Below are positions 45,301 to 52,835 of a stretch of DNA of 64,000 nt, piece by piece. Both the position numbers and the translations under genes were made by a program. Where the stretch lies: contig NZ_CP041763.1 of assembly GCF_007559005.1 (NCBI RefSeq), positions 2,760,463 to 2,824,462 of the forward strand, in the 5' to 3' direction. The first letter of the stretch is position 1; the number at the start of each line of letters is the position of its first letter. Below the pieces are notes generated by a model. The model was not told the DNA's origin. It worked only from the letters and a program-made list of their open reading frames with translations, and searched no databases. The stretch is from Gordonia zhaorongruii. GTDB lineage: Bacteria > Actinomycetota > Actinomycetes > Mycobacteriales > Mycobacteriaceae.

Positions 45301-45729
45301 CTCGGTGCTGCAGGGTCGGCAGACATCGCCGCCGACGGAGTCGTATCCGGAGAGGCGCCCGGCGAACCTGTCACCGCCGCACCTCCGCACGCCGGCGAGG
45401 CGTCTCCGCAGTCGCACCCGCCACTCAGCGAGGAGTGGCAAGAGGTGCTGTCGGACTACGACGAGACCGCGGACGATCCCGACGATGTGCTGGAGGCCAA
45501 ACTGGTCCGGCTGCTCGGCGAGGCCGGCCTGCCGCTACCCGACCTCGGTGAGGAGTTCGACGGCGAACCCGCGGTCGCGAGCTGGCCGGAAGCGAGAATT
45601 GCGATATTCCTGTCAGACCCGAGCGATAACGTGCACAGCATCACAGACCAGGGTTGGGCATTGTTCGACGGCTCTGCACCCGATGTTCTCGACCGCGTGA
45701 GCGCCGCGCTCACACAAGAATCGGAGTAG
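39319..45729 (+). CDS. Giant YprA/DruE-like helicase with zinc ribbons, DUF1998 and nuclease-like tail
   Basis: 2136 residues. Q-motif YGHQAAAFE (80-88), Walker A GTGSGKTE (110-117), LLYPMNALATDQ (142-153), DEFH box (240-243) followed by TYDGAQGTDVALLLRRL, SAT (290-292), motif V ATPTLEMGIDIGDL (1065-1078) and VI QRVGRAGR (1095-1102). A 700-residue insert holds Cys pairs FCRNCG, SCPACD, CATCH and CLNVDCGG. A DUF1998/MZB-type region (about 1610-1675) has HDTIPGGTGYL and a CPC...CPRC cluster. Residues about 1715-1845 look like a DUF559/Vsr-type nuclease fold, but the usual catalytic Glu position in FAIYTDGFAYH is Tyr. The single-chain helicase-DUF1998 layout is that of Druantia DruE rather than the split DrmA/DrmB of DISARM. 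Confidence 0.86.
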   Translation: MSALLPVQSASQLRDGISEYLSTTFALADRRTQAALEKFVSDGESSMFRGPYVRTRMPFAPAGIDPLDVLNWAPAGFTPYGHQAAAFERLSTKPTTDGANTAEPTLVVTGTGSGKTEAFLLPILDHAKRERAKGHRGTKALLLYPMNALATDQAERLARMISGDPALAAVTAGIYTGDYSDGGRATVSADGIITDRRTMQDDPPDLLITNYKMLDQLLLREKDADIWKLSADSLQYVVLDEFHTYDGAQGTDVALLLRRLGMTLARHRGDSGSDTATAYPLGDITPVATSATLGDDGDTSAVREFAETVFGRPFGPDSVITESRETVERWAGPARRWISDFAGIRNIRLAVERAREDAGEHADPAEAIYRVVCDQVLGLGNGSHDVRRAADAARENELVQEIYSCTAQALSLHDLAERVLPVEFASDASETEAFVGSVLGALGHIRAAITADDPWAGRQIPSIEAHLWVRELSRIDRSVTTGGIEFRWHDDGPAGLGVSDEAEHPDFAAQHLPAIFCRNCGRAGWMTAYEPGTTRPEFAPAKIRQLSINDKSAVRALISADQEVQSARENEIPLSETRSADSSSTALRWLDSMAESFSEADAVDLLDVPEGTVPVLMHSGLDAKKNAENQSCPACDSRDSIRYIGSAVATLLSVALSNMFGTTGLDADDKKALVFADSVQDASHRAGFVQARSHSFSLRTAVTSVLGDDELALDDLADGLRSAAFSPVERYHLLHPSIADRDTFRPFWDPKATTKARNAAVRRVDDRLRFDMCLEFGLRSALGRTLALTGTAVASVSVGDADLAQIARDAWESTSVEGALSESDADANTLAAWARVVLERIRQRGGILHPWLTSYVEDDGNTYHLWNSRVKSKGIPGFPIGGAPAFPRVGPALPDTRFIRGTDAVASRRSWYARWTSQHLLVTTDSAQRLVKALLERLASADVLIAVPTRSGGVSYGLDIGQVIALAETDPGELRCATCHSATPVPRTVRESLLGVPCLNVDCGGRLEPKPIADNYYRSLYQASDSRAVVSREHTSLLDTKVRAELERQFKTSSDQPGAPNVLVATPTLEMGIDIGDLSSVMLSSLPRTVASYVQRVGRAGRLTGNSLVVALLQGRGQTLPTVQDPLSMINGSVRPPAAFLSAAEILRRQFIAHTVGSAMLDGTLPEVRTARDVFASHQNSLINVLRTEAQTHNAHWLDEFLTTLDGQVSPHAAADLREWALGTSTEQTFDSALALASDRWRAEREQIIHRLDALDAVLPALKERVDSAAATEQDTESYRSAVSARKTLAIRSAELANDPWISALERYGLLPSYRLLDDNVALEASIQAQDPDKNFEWDTTKKTIERGLSSALTEFAPGNSFYVDRMRIKIDSVDLGAGGEGIEQWRVCAACSHAETVVSDGSTSAAACPSCKDASFADMSQLIDVVPLRKVSADVKRDVDTIDERDDQRHSRRYSIAHTMSYQDQDVAARWYVRESGFGALYLRRTEIRWINLGYGQGSSATIGGEKFTAPLFRLCEYCGHRDIGGVGTNTRGDHRPWCPHAAGDSEHNRALALGRTLRTEGVVLNLPSGISGFDSMTVPSLSAALKLGFRAVLGGDPDHLDVATVNVAQPSGVAPALLLHDTIPGGTGYLADFATPERVWALLHAAWEAVRACPCAGEDRLACPRCLLPHTSPGMFDSTSREVAEGVLYRLLGGTGSDDADSPAFSAWSITSAPPVDVESNLEALFRTRFSNLLTSAGATVTTVPNGLYSKLRIYLPQTDVQWDLEAQVDINDGAVKTRPDFVLRRTDGGPRKFAIYTDGFAYHATPEHNRVADDALKRSGLRDHGWIPWAITYADVTSTNGAADAPEKASWFTKRAALAIAKHEGVAFDLVEAAAGNHVNLLVQLIQQEPKTLNLAASAARRVGNAVTTLLYATGLDTDGKRTLDHGWARFHVAGDFRKAGTLTAALRIDSSATAVESSSYRTDWAWWLGISNVLSLREEPALTAIEAVDGLGAAGSADIAADGVVSGEAPGEPVTAAPPHAGEASPQSHPPLSEEWQEVLSDYDETADDPDDVLEAKLVRLLGEAGLPLPDLGEEFDGEPAVASWPEARIAIFLSDPSDNVHSITDQGWALFDGSAPDVLDRVSAALTQESE

Positions 45730-45738
45730 GAGCCGACC

Positions 45739-48105
45739 ATGGCGACCATCACCCTGATGAAGAAGGACGACAACGTCGACGGGTCGATCAAGGCTCGTGT
45801 CTTCAGCGCGCTGCAGAAGCTGCAGACCAACGATGCAACCGCAGGCGCCCACGTGGAGCCGATCCAGAACTGCGTCGACAGCCGGATCCGATCGGTCCGA
45901 GTCAACGACAAGTTCCGGTTCCTCGTGTTCAAGATCGACGGTGGCGAGGAGCCGCACTACATCTACGTCGGCACCTACCCGCACGACGAGGCGTACCGGG
46001 TCGCCGAAGGACTCGCGCTCCGGGTGAACCCGATCAACGGTGTCATCTCCCTGCTGCGCGACCAGGAAGCTGCGGCTACCCCGAAGCAGTCGTCACAGCG
46101 GAAGGCCGAGGAGGCGGCGGCGAAGGCACTCGCACAAGCCGCGGACGCCGCCACGACCGAACCTGCACCCGACAGCGAGACGGTCACCGAGAGCCCGGCG
46201 ACCGGAGCCCCGGCTGCGAACACTGCGGCCGCGGCCCCCTCACCTGAGGCCACATCGCCCGCGGATGTCTTCGTCGCCGGCGGCCACACAGTCGATTCCC
46301 TCGAAGCCGAGCTGGGCATCAACCTGCCGATTCTCGAACGGGCGCTCGCCGCGGACACCGCGGACCAGCTGGACAAAATCCTCGACCTCGCCTCGCCGTG
46401 GGAGCGCGATGCGCTCATCGGGATCGCCGCCGGAATGTCGGTGTCCGACGTCAAGACCGATCTCGGGCTGCACGGCGACGTGCCCGTCGCGGAGAGCGAC
46501 GACGAGAGCATCCTGCGCGCTCTCGACAAGCCGGCCTCGCAGATGGAGTTCACGTCCATCTCCGAGGACGAGCTCCGCGCGATCATCGACTCTGGGAACT
46601 TCGAGGCGTGGACGACGTTCCTGCATCCCACGCAGCGGCGCGTCGCGAATCGTCCGCTGTCGGGACCGGGACGCGTGTCCGGTGGCGCCGGCACCGGCAA
46701 AACCGTTGTGGCACTGCACCGCACGAGGGCCCTCTACCGCGAGAAGATCGGTCGCATGACGCCCAAGGCCGGTGGTCGGCGAGTCTTCCTGACGACGTTC
46801 ACCACGTCCTTGGCCGACAACCTCGTATCGAGTCTGGCCGTTCTCGACCCAACGCTGCCGGTCACGCGCAAGGTCGGGCAGACGGGGATCGCAGTGTCAG
46901 GCATCGATAAGGCGGCCCGAGCAGTCCTGAGTCAGGCCTCCACTGCGGAGCTCGAAACGGCGGGACTGGCAGTGCTCGGGAGCCCGTTGCGGTCTGTTCC
47001 GAAGCCGCTCGTCAGTCCGGAGAACGGGAACTTCTGGGCCGAGGCGCATGAGCGGGCCGCCAATGCGCCCACGGATATGACCGGGACACCGGAGTTCCTC
47101 GCCGCGGAGTTCGAGACCGTCGTCGTCGCAGGTGGCGTGACGACCAAGTCCCAGTACCTCAAGGCCAACCGCGCTGGGCGCGGGACCGCACTCAACCGCA
47201 AAGCCCGATTGGCGGTCTGGTCGGTCATCGAGGCCTACTTGGCGATGACGACAAGCGCGAACACGCACACGTTCCCCGTGATCGGATCCTTAGCGGCGGC
47301 TGCACTCGATGCACGTGCCGACCAGGGCGGAGAACGCCTGGTAGATCATGTCATCGTGGATGAGGCACAAGATTTCCATGCCGGTCATTGGCGCCTCATT
47401 CGGGCTCTCGTCGAATCCGGCGCCAACGACATCTTCATCTCCGAGGACAGCCACCAGCGGATATACGGGCACGCAATCCGGCTCTCGCACTTCGACATCA
47501 AGATTGTGGGACGCGCCACGCGACTCACGCTGAACTACCGGACCACGTCCGAGACACTGCGTTTCGCGATGAGCATCCTCGGCAAGGAGGAGTACACCGA
47601 CACGTCAGGCGAGACGGACTCGATCGCCGGGTACCACTCCGCTCGTACGGGACCCGAGCCCGTCATCGTCCGGGAGGAGAGCCTCTCCGAGGAGCTGGAC
47701 GCCATCGCCGCGAAGATCACCGCGTGGCTGACGCAAACCCCTGACGCCACCGTCGGCGTTCTCACTCACAACCGAAGTGACTGCGATGTGATCTCCGACG
47801 GCCTGGAGAAGCGGGGAATCACGGTGTCCGAGAAGACTGGACACGGCGTCAACGTGATGACCATGCACAGCGCCAAAGGTCTCGAGTTCGAGTACGTGGC
47901 GCTCGCCGGCGTCTCGCAGCGCACGCTCCCCGGCAAATTGAAGTCCAATCGCATCTCCGACGAGGAGAAGCACGCGATTCTCCAACGCGAGCGGTCACTT
48001 CTGTATGTGGCGTCGTCCCGAGCACGCGACGAGCTGTTCGTCTCGACCGGGAAGACTCCCTCGGAGCTGTTGCCGACCGGTTCCGTACCCGGGACGGCAT
48101 CATGA
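45739..48105 (+). CDS. UvrD-type SF1 helicase with N-terminal RelE/ParE-like domain
   Basis: 788 residues. The N-terminus (about 5-105) has the RelE/ParE toxin-fold pattern: SRIRSVRVNDKFRFLVFKID, then HYIYVGTYPHDEAY. An Ala/Pro/Glu linker (110-180) and a small helical domain follow. The helicase core has Walker A GGAGTGKT (315-322), DEAQD (541-545), motif IV region LNYRTTSETLRFA, motif V TMHSAKGLEFEYVALAGV and VI LLYVASSRARDELFVS. It is therefore a 3'-5' SF1A helicase in family terms. The RelE-like part could bind or cut RNA, or bind the ribosome, but may be only structural. It starts nine bases after the giant helicase gene and overlaps the next gene by four bases. Confidence 0.85.
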   Translation: MATITLMKKDDNVDGSIKARVFSALQKLQTNDATAGAHVEPIQNCVDSRIRSVRVNDKFRFLVFKIDGGEEPHYIYVGTYPHDEAYRVAEGLALRVNPINGVISLLRDQEAAATPKQSSQRKAEEAAAKALAQAADAATTEPAPDSETVTESPATGAPAANTAAAAPSPEATSPADVFVAGGHTVDSLEAELGINLPILERALAADTADQLDKILDLASPWERDALIGIAAGMSVSDVKTDLGLHGDVPVAESDDESILRALDKPASQMEFTSISEDELRAIIDSGNFEAWTTFLHPTQRRVANRPLSGPGRVSGGAGTGKTVVALHRTRALYREKIGRMTPKAGGRRVFLTTFTTSLADNLVSSLAVLDPTLPVTRKVGQTGIAVSGIDKAARAVLSQASTAELETAGLAVLGSPLRSVPKPLVSPENGNFWAEAHERAANAPTDMTGTPEFLAAEFETVVVAGGVTTKSQYLKANRAGRGTALNRKARLAVWSVIEAYLAMTTSANTHTFPVIGSLAAAALDARADQGGERLVDHVIVDEAQDFHAGHWRLIRALVESGANDIFISEDSHQRIYGHAIRLSHFDIKIVGRATRLTLNYRTTSETLRFAMSILGKEEYTDTSGETDSIAGYHSARTGPEPVIVREESLSEELDAIAAKITAWLTQTPDATVGVLTHNRSDCDVISDGLEKRGITVSEKTGHGVNVMTMHSAKGLEFEYVALAGVSQRTLPGKLKSNRISDEEKHAILQRERSLLYVASSRARDELFVSTGKTPSELLPTGSVPGTAS

Positions 48106-51100
48106 CAGCCCCCATCGACGCCACTCTCACCGGCGAGGCTCCGAGGGGCCGGGGAATCACCTGGGAACAGGCCTTTCCCGAATGGCATCTCGTCGAAGAG
48201 AACGCGCGTGTGGACGGCGGCCGGCCAATTGTGCTGACCCCGCACGAGGAGCGGATCGACACCATCCTGGAGATCGCGGCCACATTCCGCGGATCCGTGG
48301 ATCACGCCGCAGGCCGCCTGTACCCGCTGGTTCCCTCGTTGTTCCCACTCTCGATGGACGGGCAGTCGACGACCATCCCGTTCTCGAAGATCGCGGCGTC
48401 CCCGGCAGCAGACGCGTTCGCATCGAGCACGCGCGGTGCGATCCGTCGCGGTCACCAGACTCTCGCCCAGGTCAATCTCGCTTCGGCGATCGTGGGCGCG
48501 CAGCAGTGGCCGAGCGACCCCATTCTGGCGGCTTTCGCGGCCAAGTTCTTCCACCTGCACCCCCTGGACTGCTACCTCATCACGCACGTCGGGATCGGCC
48601 GGAATTCTCCGGAGCGGGCCCAGAGATTCGTAGCGGAAACAGTCGACGTCTCTGACGTCTCCAGCTACCTGGAGTCAATCACCGGTAAGGCGTACAGCTC
48701 GATCCTCGATGACGAGCTGACGCAGTGGCTCGAACCACTCATCGCAAAGGACACGCCGATCGAGGTTGCGGCCGTCGCCGAGACACACCCGCAGCTGCTG
48801 GGGCGACTGCCGATGCAGGACTGCACCCTCGCCGAGGCGCTGGGGTTCCTCGTACCCGGGTGGAACCTTCGCGACGGGCAGTTCGTCCGGTTCGAGAGTC
48901 ACTCGGCGGCAGCGGACATCGGCGATCGTGCGCTGTCGCTCATCACCGCGCAGCCCGGCATCACGTCGAGCCAACTGACCGCGAATATCGGGACCGAGCC
49001 GGCAACGGTTAATCGGCTCCTCGCTACCCGTGGGCAGGCGTACTCACGACCGCACCGCGGCGACGCCGGCGACCGCACCTGGACCACCCCGACGTGGCAT
49101 CGGCTGGGTATTCACGATCCGGCCGAGCTCAAGGAGCTCCTCGTGCGGGAGGAACTCGCACCGGAGGACCTCGGATTGCCGCACGGGACGGCTGCGGATA
49201 CCGCCGACGCGCCGGGCCCGATCGCCGCCCCTGATGCCCGGGAGCTACCTCCCGCACCTGCAGCCGACCCATCCGCAGCCACTCCATCGGTGGCTGAACC
49301 GTCAGATACCGCACCGCCCGAGGCAGAGGTTCCGGTGTCGCCCCCGGAACCGGAGGTGGAGACGCGCGGCGACCTGCCAGCGTCGACCGATCCTTTGGAG
49401 ACCTGGGAGAAGGCACTCGTACACCGTTTCGAGGGGGCCACCCTGGCCGCCGAGATGAATCTGACCGACGATGAACTCGATCGACTACTCGACGCGTACA
49501 GCGTGCGCTTCGCAACTTCCCAGGCCCGGCGCACCGCGACGAAAATATTCGTCCACCATTTCCCGGCCAGTACGCTGGCCGCCCTGGTCGGCGTCGCATC
49601 GACAGAGTTCGAGAACAACACTTACTGGTCGCATTTCTTCCAGGCCATCAAGGCAAAGCAGAACGACGCCGTCGAGAACGCCTTACGGCAGGCAGTCATG
49701 GGCTTGATCGAAAAGTTCGGCCTCGACCCGCTTTCCGGCCTGCCCGCCGCACGATACGTGGAACGTCTCACCGTGCACGCAGGCATCCCGGCGTCCAGTT
49801 TCGGCGCACTCCTCAACGCACTGATGTCGTACGTGGCACTCGTGGACAACCGCGAAGACCGTCCGTTCCGGGAATGGATAGAGGAACCGAGCCACGAAGT
49901 TCTCCTCCACAGCCTGACCGCGCCGGCCCGATCGTTCATCCGCCACGGCGGCCCCAAAGCCACCGATTACCTCACGGTGCTCGTCGGGGTCGTCTCTAAG
50001 GTCGCGGAGGATCCCACGCTCGACGGTGCAGCCGTCACGGCTGCACTCGGCGACGACGATCTCCCGCCTCTGGTCCGCGACGCGCTGGCAGGCGCATTCC
50101 ACCGCATGGACGTCGGCGAGGAGGTCCGTCTCAAGCGGCATCGATCACGGTCCGTGCCAACGCTGCATCTCGGTGCGGACGACTCCGTCATCATCCGGCT
50201 CCCGGCACCGTCGAGCTACGCGGACAAGCAGTGGGCGATCACTCTCGACTCCGACGTTCGTCACGTCTCCCCAGGACGCCTCGACCGCGACCATGGGGTC
50301 GATGTGATCCTGGATGCGCCCGTCCGCCGCGCGGTCGTGTCCCACCCGTCGTTCGAGCACCCGATCGAGATGCGGCTGTTCGACGCTGAATCACCCCTGA
50401 TCGCGTTCTCGGTGAACGGCGACCACCTTCCCAGCAGCCAGCGTCTGCCGCGCGACGAGGTTGCGCTCCTATACCCGAAGACGCTGTCGATCGCAGGCGA
50501 CGACGGAGCCGCACCGGTGCGCCGCGGCGAATTCCCTCCACCCCAAGGTTGGTCCGGCTGGACCCTTGAGACCTGGGACCTCTCCGAGGCGACGACATTC
50601 CGTTTGTCGTCCAGCACTTCCGCACGGCCGGTCGACATCGCAGTCGGCACCCGTCCGCTTCCCACGCTCGACCTGACGGACGGTGAGGCTCTCCCTCTCG
50701 ACGGAGTAACGCACCGGGGCCTTCCCGTCTTCGGTCAGGCCAGGCCGTGGGTCCTGCTGCCGCCACTGCGCGACACCGATACGTCGGGGTGGACGGTCCA
50801 GTACCGCCGATCGGGTTCGTCGGAGTGGATCACCCAGGACGAGTACCTGCCTGCCGAGCTCGAGAGCCGCGAGTTGTTCGCCGGCGAACCGCCGCTCCTC
50901 GGTCCCTACGAAATTCTGGTCACCGGCCCGGATTCCGCTCGCTTCAGGACCGACCTGTTCCTCGCCGACGGACTGACCGTCTCGTTCAGCGAGGACTACC
51001 GGATTCCGGACGACGACCAGATGACGCCGATCACCGCGTTCATCGAGCACTCCGAACCGGCACTGCAGGTGGGCACCGGGCACATCGATTTCAACGGCTC

Positions 51101-52835
51101 CACGTCGCACCAGGATCTCCAGCTCCGTCTCGGTGACACACGACACGAAGTGCGGATCCGGCCCCCGCGACTGGAGTTCCGGATGACGCCGGTCGGCGGC
51201 ATTCCGGTGTGGTCCGACCGCCGGATCAGTCGGCATCCGGACGAGTTCTATCACGCGACGTTGTCCATTCGCGGTGTCCCCGAAGGCGTCGATGCGGACA
51301 TCGAACTGGTAAACGGCTCAGATATTGTGCAACACCGCTGCTCGCTGCAGGATTCGCGTGCCCGCGGCGCGCTCGCGGTCAAGACAGACGAGTTCGCGCA
51401 CGCGGCACGCACGTGCCAGTTCGGCGAACTCCGCGTGCTCCTCCGCTACCCCGATGGCGATTCGTACCCTGCGCCACTGATCAGGTTCAGCACTCTCGGC
51501 CACGACCACAAAGTGGAGCTCGACGGGAACACCATCGTGGTGTCGAACGTGCCGACCGATCAGCACCTCGAGTGCCACGTGTGGCAAATGGACCGTCCGT
51601 GGCTCGAACCGATGTCAGTGCCGGTCGAGGACGGTCGCGCAGACCTGCCTGCTTCTGTCCGCGACGGCGGGAATCTCCGAGTCTCTCTCCATGTCAGCGA
51701 TGCGTGGGATCCTGTGCCGCCCGCCCGGTTCCCCGACAACCGCAGCGTTCGACTGGATCGTCGTGGCGACTTCACCTCGTCGGGCAAGGGCCTCGTCTCG
51801 CAGTTCCTCAGCGGTGAGAACCACCTCCCCGCATTCGACGCCGCGACTCCCGAAGCCTGGGCCGCCCTGGCGTTCCTCGATTTGGAGCTCGACGCACACG
51901 ACCGGAGCCGTTACGAAGCGATCGCCGAAGTGATGACGGCACGGCCCCGGGTGGCTGCGCGCTCCCTCGCCGAAGCGAACCTGCCCAACGGCGAGAAGGT
52001 CGCGCAGTTCGTCGGATCAGGACTCGTATTCAGGGGACTGATTGACCCGGCCGGTCCCACACGCCGTCATGAGGCAGTTCCCGAAGCCTGGCTCGACATG
52101 CTCTTCACGATCGCGGATATCCCGTCGCAGGCCGATGACATCCGCACGGTACTGCTCGAGCGCATCGGGGAGGTCGGCGGCTCCAGCCTTCGCTGCATTC
52201 TCGCCGAAGGCAAAGACCCAGAGGCGACGAAGACCTACATCGACAGCGGCTCCGTGCGGATCGACCCGGACACGCTCCGCAGCGTTCTCCAAGACCGCAA
52301 ACTGATTCCGGGGGGCCTCGTTGATGCATCCGCGAGGTACGAGAGTTACCTCGAATTATTCGAGCGTCGCGACGAGGTGAGCAAAGAACTCCTGCACGAC
52401 CTCAACACGGTGGCGGCCCACGACAAGCGCGCGCCGTTCATGGCGATCAGGAAATACCACGCTCTTCGCGACGAATTCAACATCCGCTCGGAATACCTCG
52501 ACGGGGTCGATCCGGTGGAGGACGGCTGGGCCTGCGCGACATTCATCAGCCTCGGGCTGGCGCTGTACGCCAGGCTGGTAGCCCGACGCCTCCTCGAACC
52601 AGAGGGCCGGTCGGACGCGGCCCGGCTGCGTAAGACATGGAGCCGGTTCGCACGGCTGCAACCTCTCGAAGCGATGATCGACGTCGTCATCGCCGACGGA
52701 CTCGCAGCCCATCATTTCTTCGCGGGCAGAGGACAGTTCCCCTACACCGAGTTCGACCCCCACAGCGTCGCCCTCGTAGACCGCTTACTCGCCCCGCTCG
52801 TCAGCACTCCCGAAAGGAGTCTCATCCGTGAATGA
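48102..52835 (+). CDS. 1577-residue protein of unrecognised family
   Basis: I do not recognise this protein. Visible parts: residues 1-260 mixed alpha/beta (ITWEQAFPEWHLVEEN...); a likely winged helix at about 272-330 (ALSLITAQPGITSSQLTANI); a Pro/Ala/Glu-rich linker (about 360-435); a helical region (440-600) with TYWSHFFQAIKAKQ and VHAGIPASSFGALLNALMSY; a long beta-rich section (about 650-1180) like stacked Ig-type domains; and a helical C-terminus. No Walker, methyltransferase, nuclease or membrane motif is seen. It starts in the ATGA of the helicase gene and overlaps the following helicase gene by eight bases, so it is surely a component of the same system, perhaps a scaffold or sensor. 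Confidence 0.8.
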   Translation: MTAPIDATLTGEAPRGRGITWEQAFPEWHLVEENARVDGGRPIVLTPHEERIDTILEIAATFRGSVDHAAGRLYPLVPSLFPLSMDGQSTTIPFSKIAASPAADAFASSTRGAIRRGHQTLAQVNLASAIVGAQQWPSDPILAAFAAKFFHLHPLDCYLITHVGIGRNSPERAQRFVAETVDVSDVSSYLESITGKAYSSILDDELTQWLEPLIAKDTPIEVAAVAETHPQLLGRLPMQDCTLAEALGFLVPGWNLRDGQFVRFESHSAAADIGDRALSLITAQPGITSSQLTANIGTEPATVNRLLATRGQAYSRPHRGDAGDRTWTTPTWHRLGIHDPAELKELLVREELAPEDLGLPHGTAADTADAPGPIAAPDARELPPAPAADPSAATPSVAEPSDTAPPEAEVPVSPPEPEVETRGDLPASTDPLETWEKALVHRFEGATLAAEMNLTDDELDRLLDAYSVRFATSQARRTATKIFVHHFPASTLAALVGVASTEFENNTYWSHFFQAIKAKQNDAVENALRQAVMGLIEKFGLDPLSGLPAARYVERLTVHAGIPASSFGALLNALMSYVALVDNREDRPFREWIEEPSHEVLLHSLTAPARSFIRHGGPKATDYLTVLVGVVSKVAEDPTLDGAAVTAALGDDDLPPLVRDALAGAFHRMDVGEEVRLKRHRSRSVPTLHLGADDSVIIRLPAPSSYADKQWAITLDSDVRHVSPGRLDRDHGVDVILDAPVRRAVVSHPSFEHPIEMRLFDAESPLIAFSVNGDHLPSSQRLPRDEVALLYPKTLSIAGDDGAAPVRRGEFPPPQGWSGWTLETWDLSEATTFRLSSSTSARPVDIAVGTRPLPTLDLTDGEALPLDGVTHRGLPVFGQARPWVLLPPLRDTDTSGWTVQYRRSGSSEWITQDEYLPAELESRELFAGEPPLLGPYEILVTGPDSARFRTDLFLADGLTVSFSEDYRIPDDDQMTPITAFIEHSEPALQVGTGHIDFNGSTSHQDLQLRLGDTRHEVRIRPPRLEFRMTPVGGIPVWSDRRISRHPDEFYHATLSIRGVPEGVDADIELVNGSDIVQHRCSLQDSRARGALAVKTDEFAHAARTCQFGELRVLLRYPDGDSYPAPLIRFSTLGHDHKVELDGNTIVVSNVPTDQHLECHVWQMDRPWLEPMSVPVEDGRADLPASVRDGGNLRVSLHVSDAWDPVPPARFPDNRSVRLDRRGDFTSSGKGLVSQFLSGENHLPAFDAATPEAWAALAFLDLELDAHDRSRYEAIAEVMTARPRVAARSLAEANLPNGEKVAQFVGSGLVFRGLIDPAGPTRRHEAVPEAWLDMLFTIADIPSQADDIRTVLLERIGEVGGSSLRCILAEGKDPEATKTYIDSGSVRIDPDTLRSVLQDRKLIPGGLVDASARYESYLELFERRDEVSKELLHDLNTVAAHDKRAPFMAIRKYHALRDEFNIRSEYLDGVDPVEDGWACATFISLGLALYARLVARRLLEPEGRSDAARLRKTWSRFARLQPLEAMIDVVIADGLAAHHFFAGRGQFPYTEFDPHSVALVDRLLAPLVSTPERSLIRE

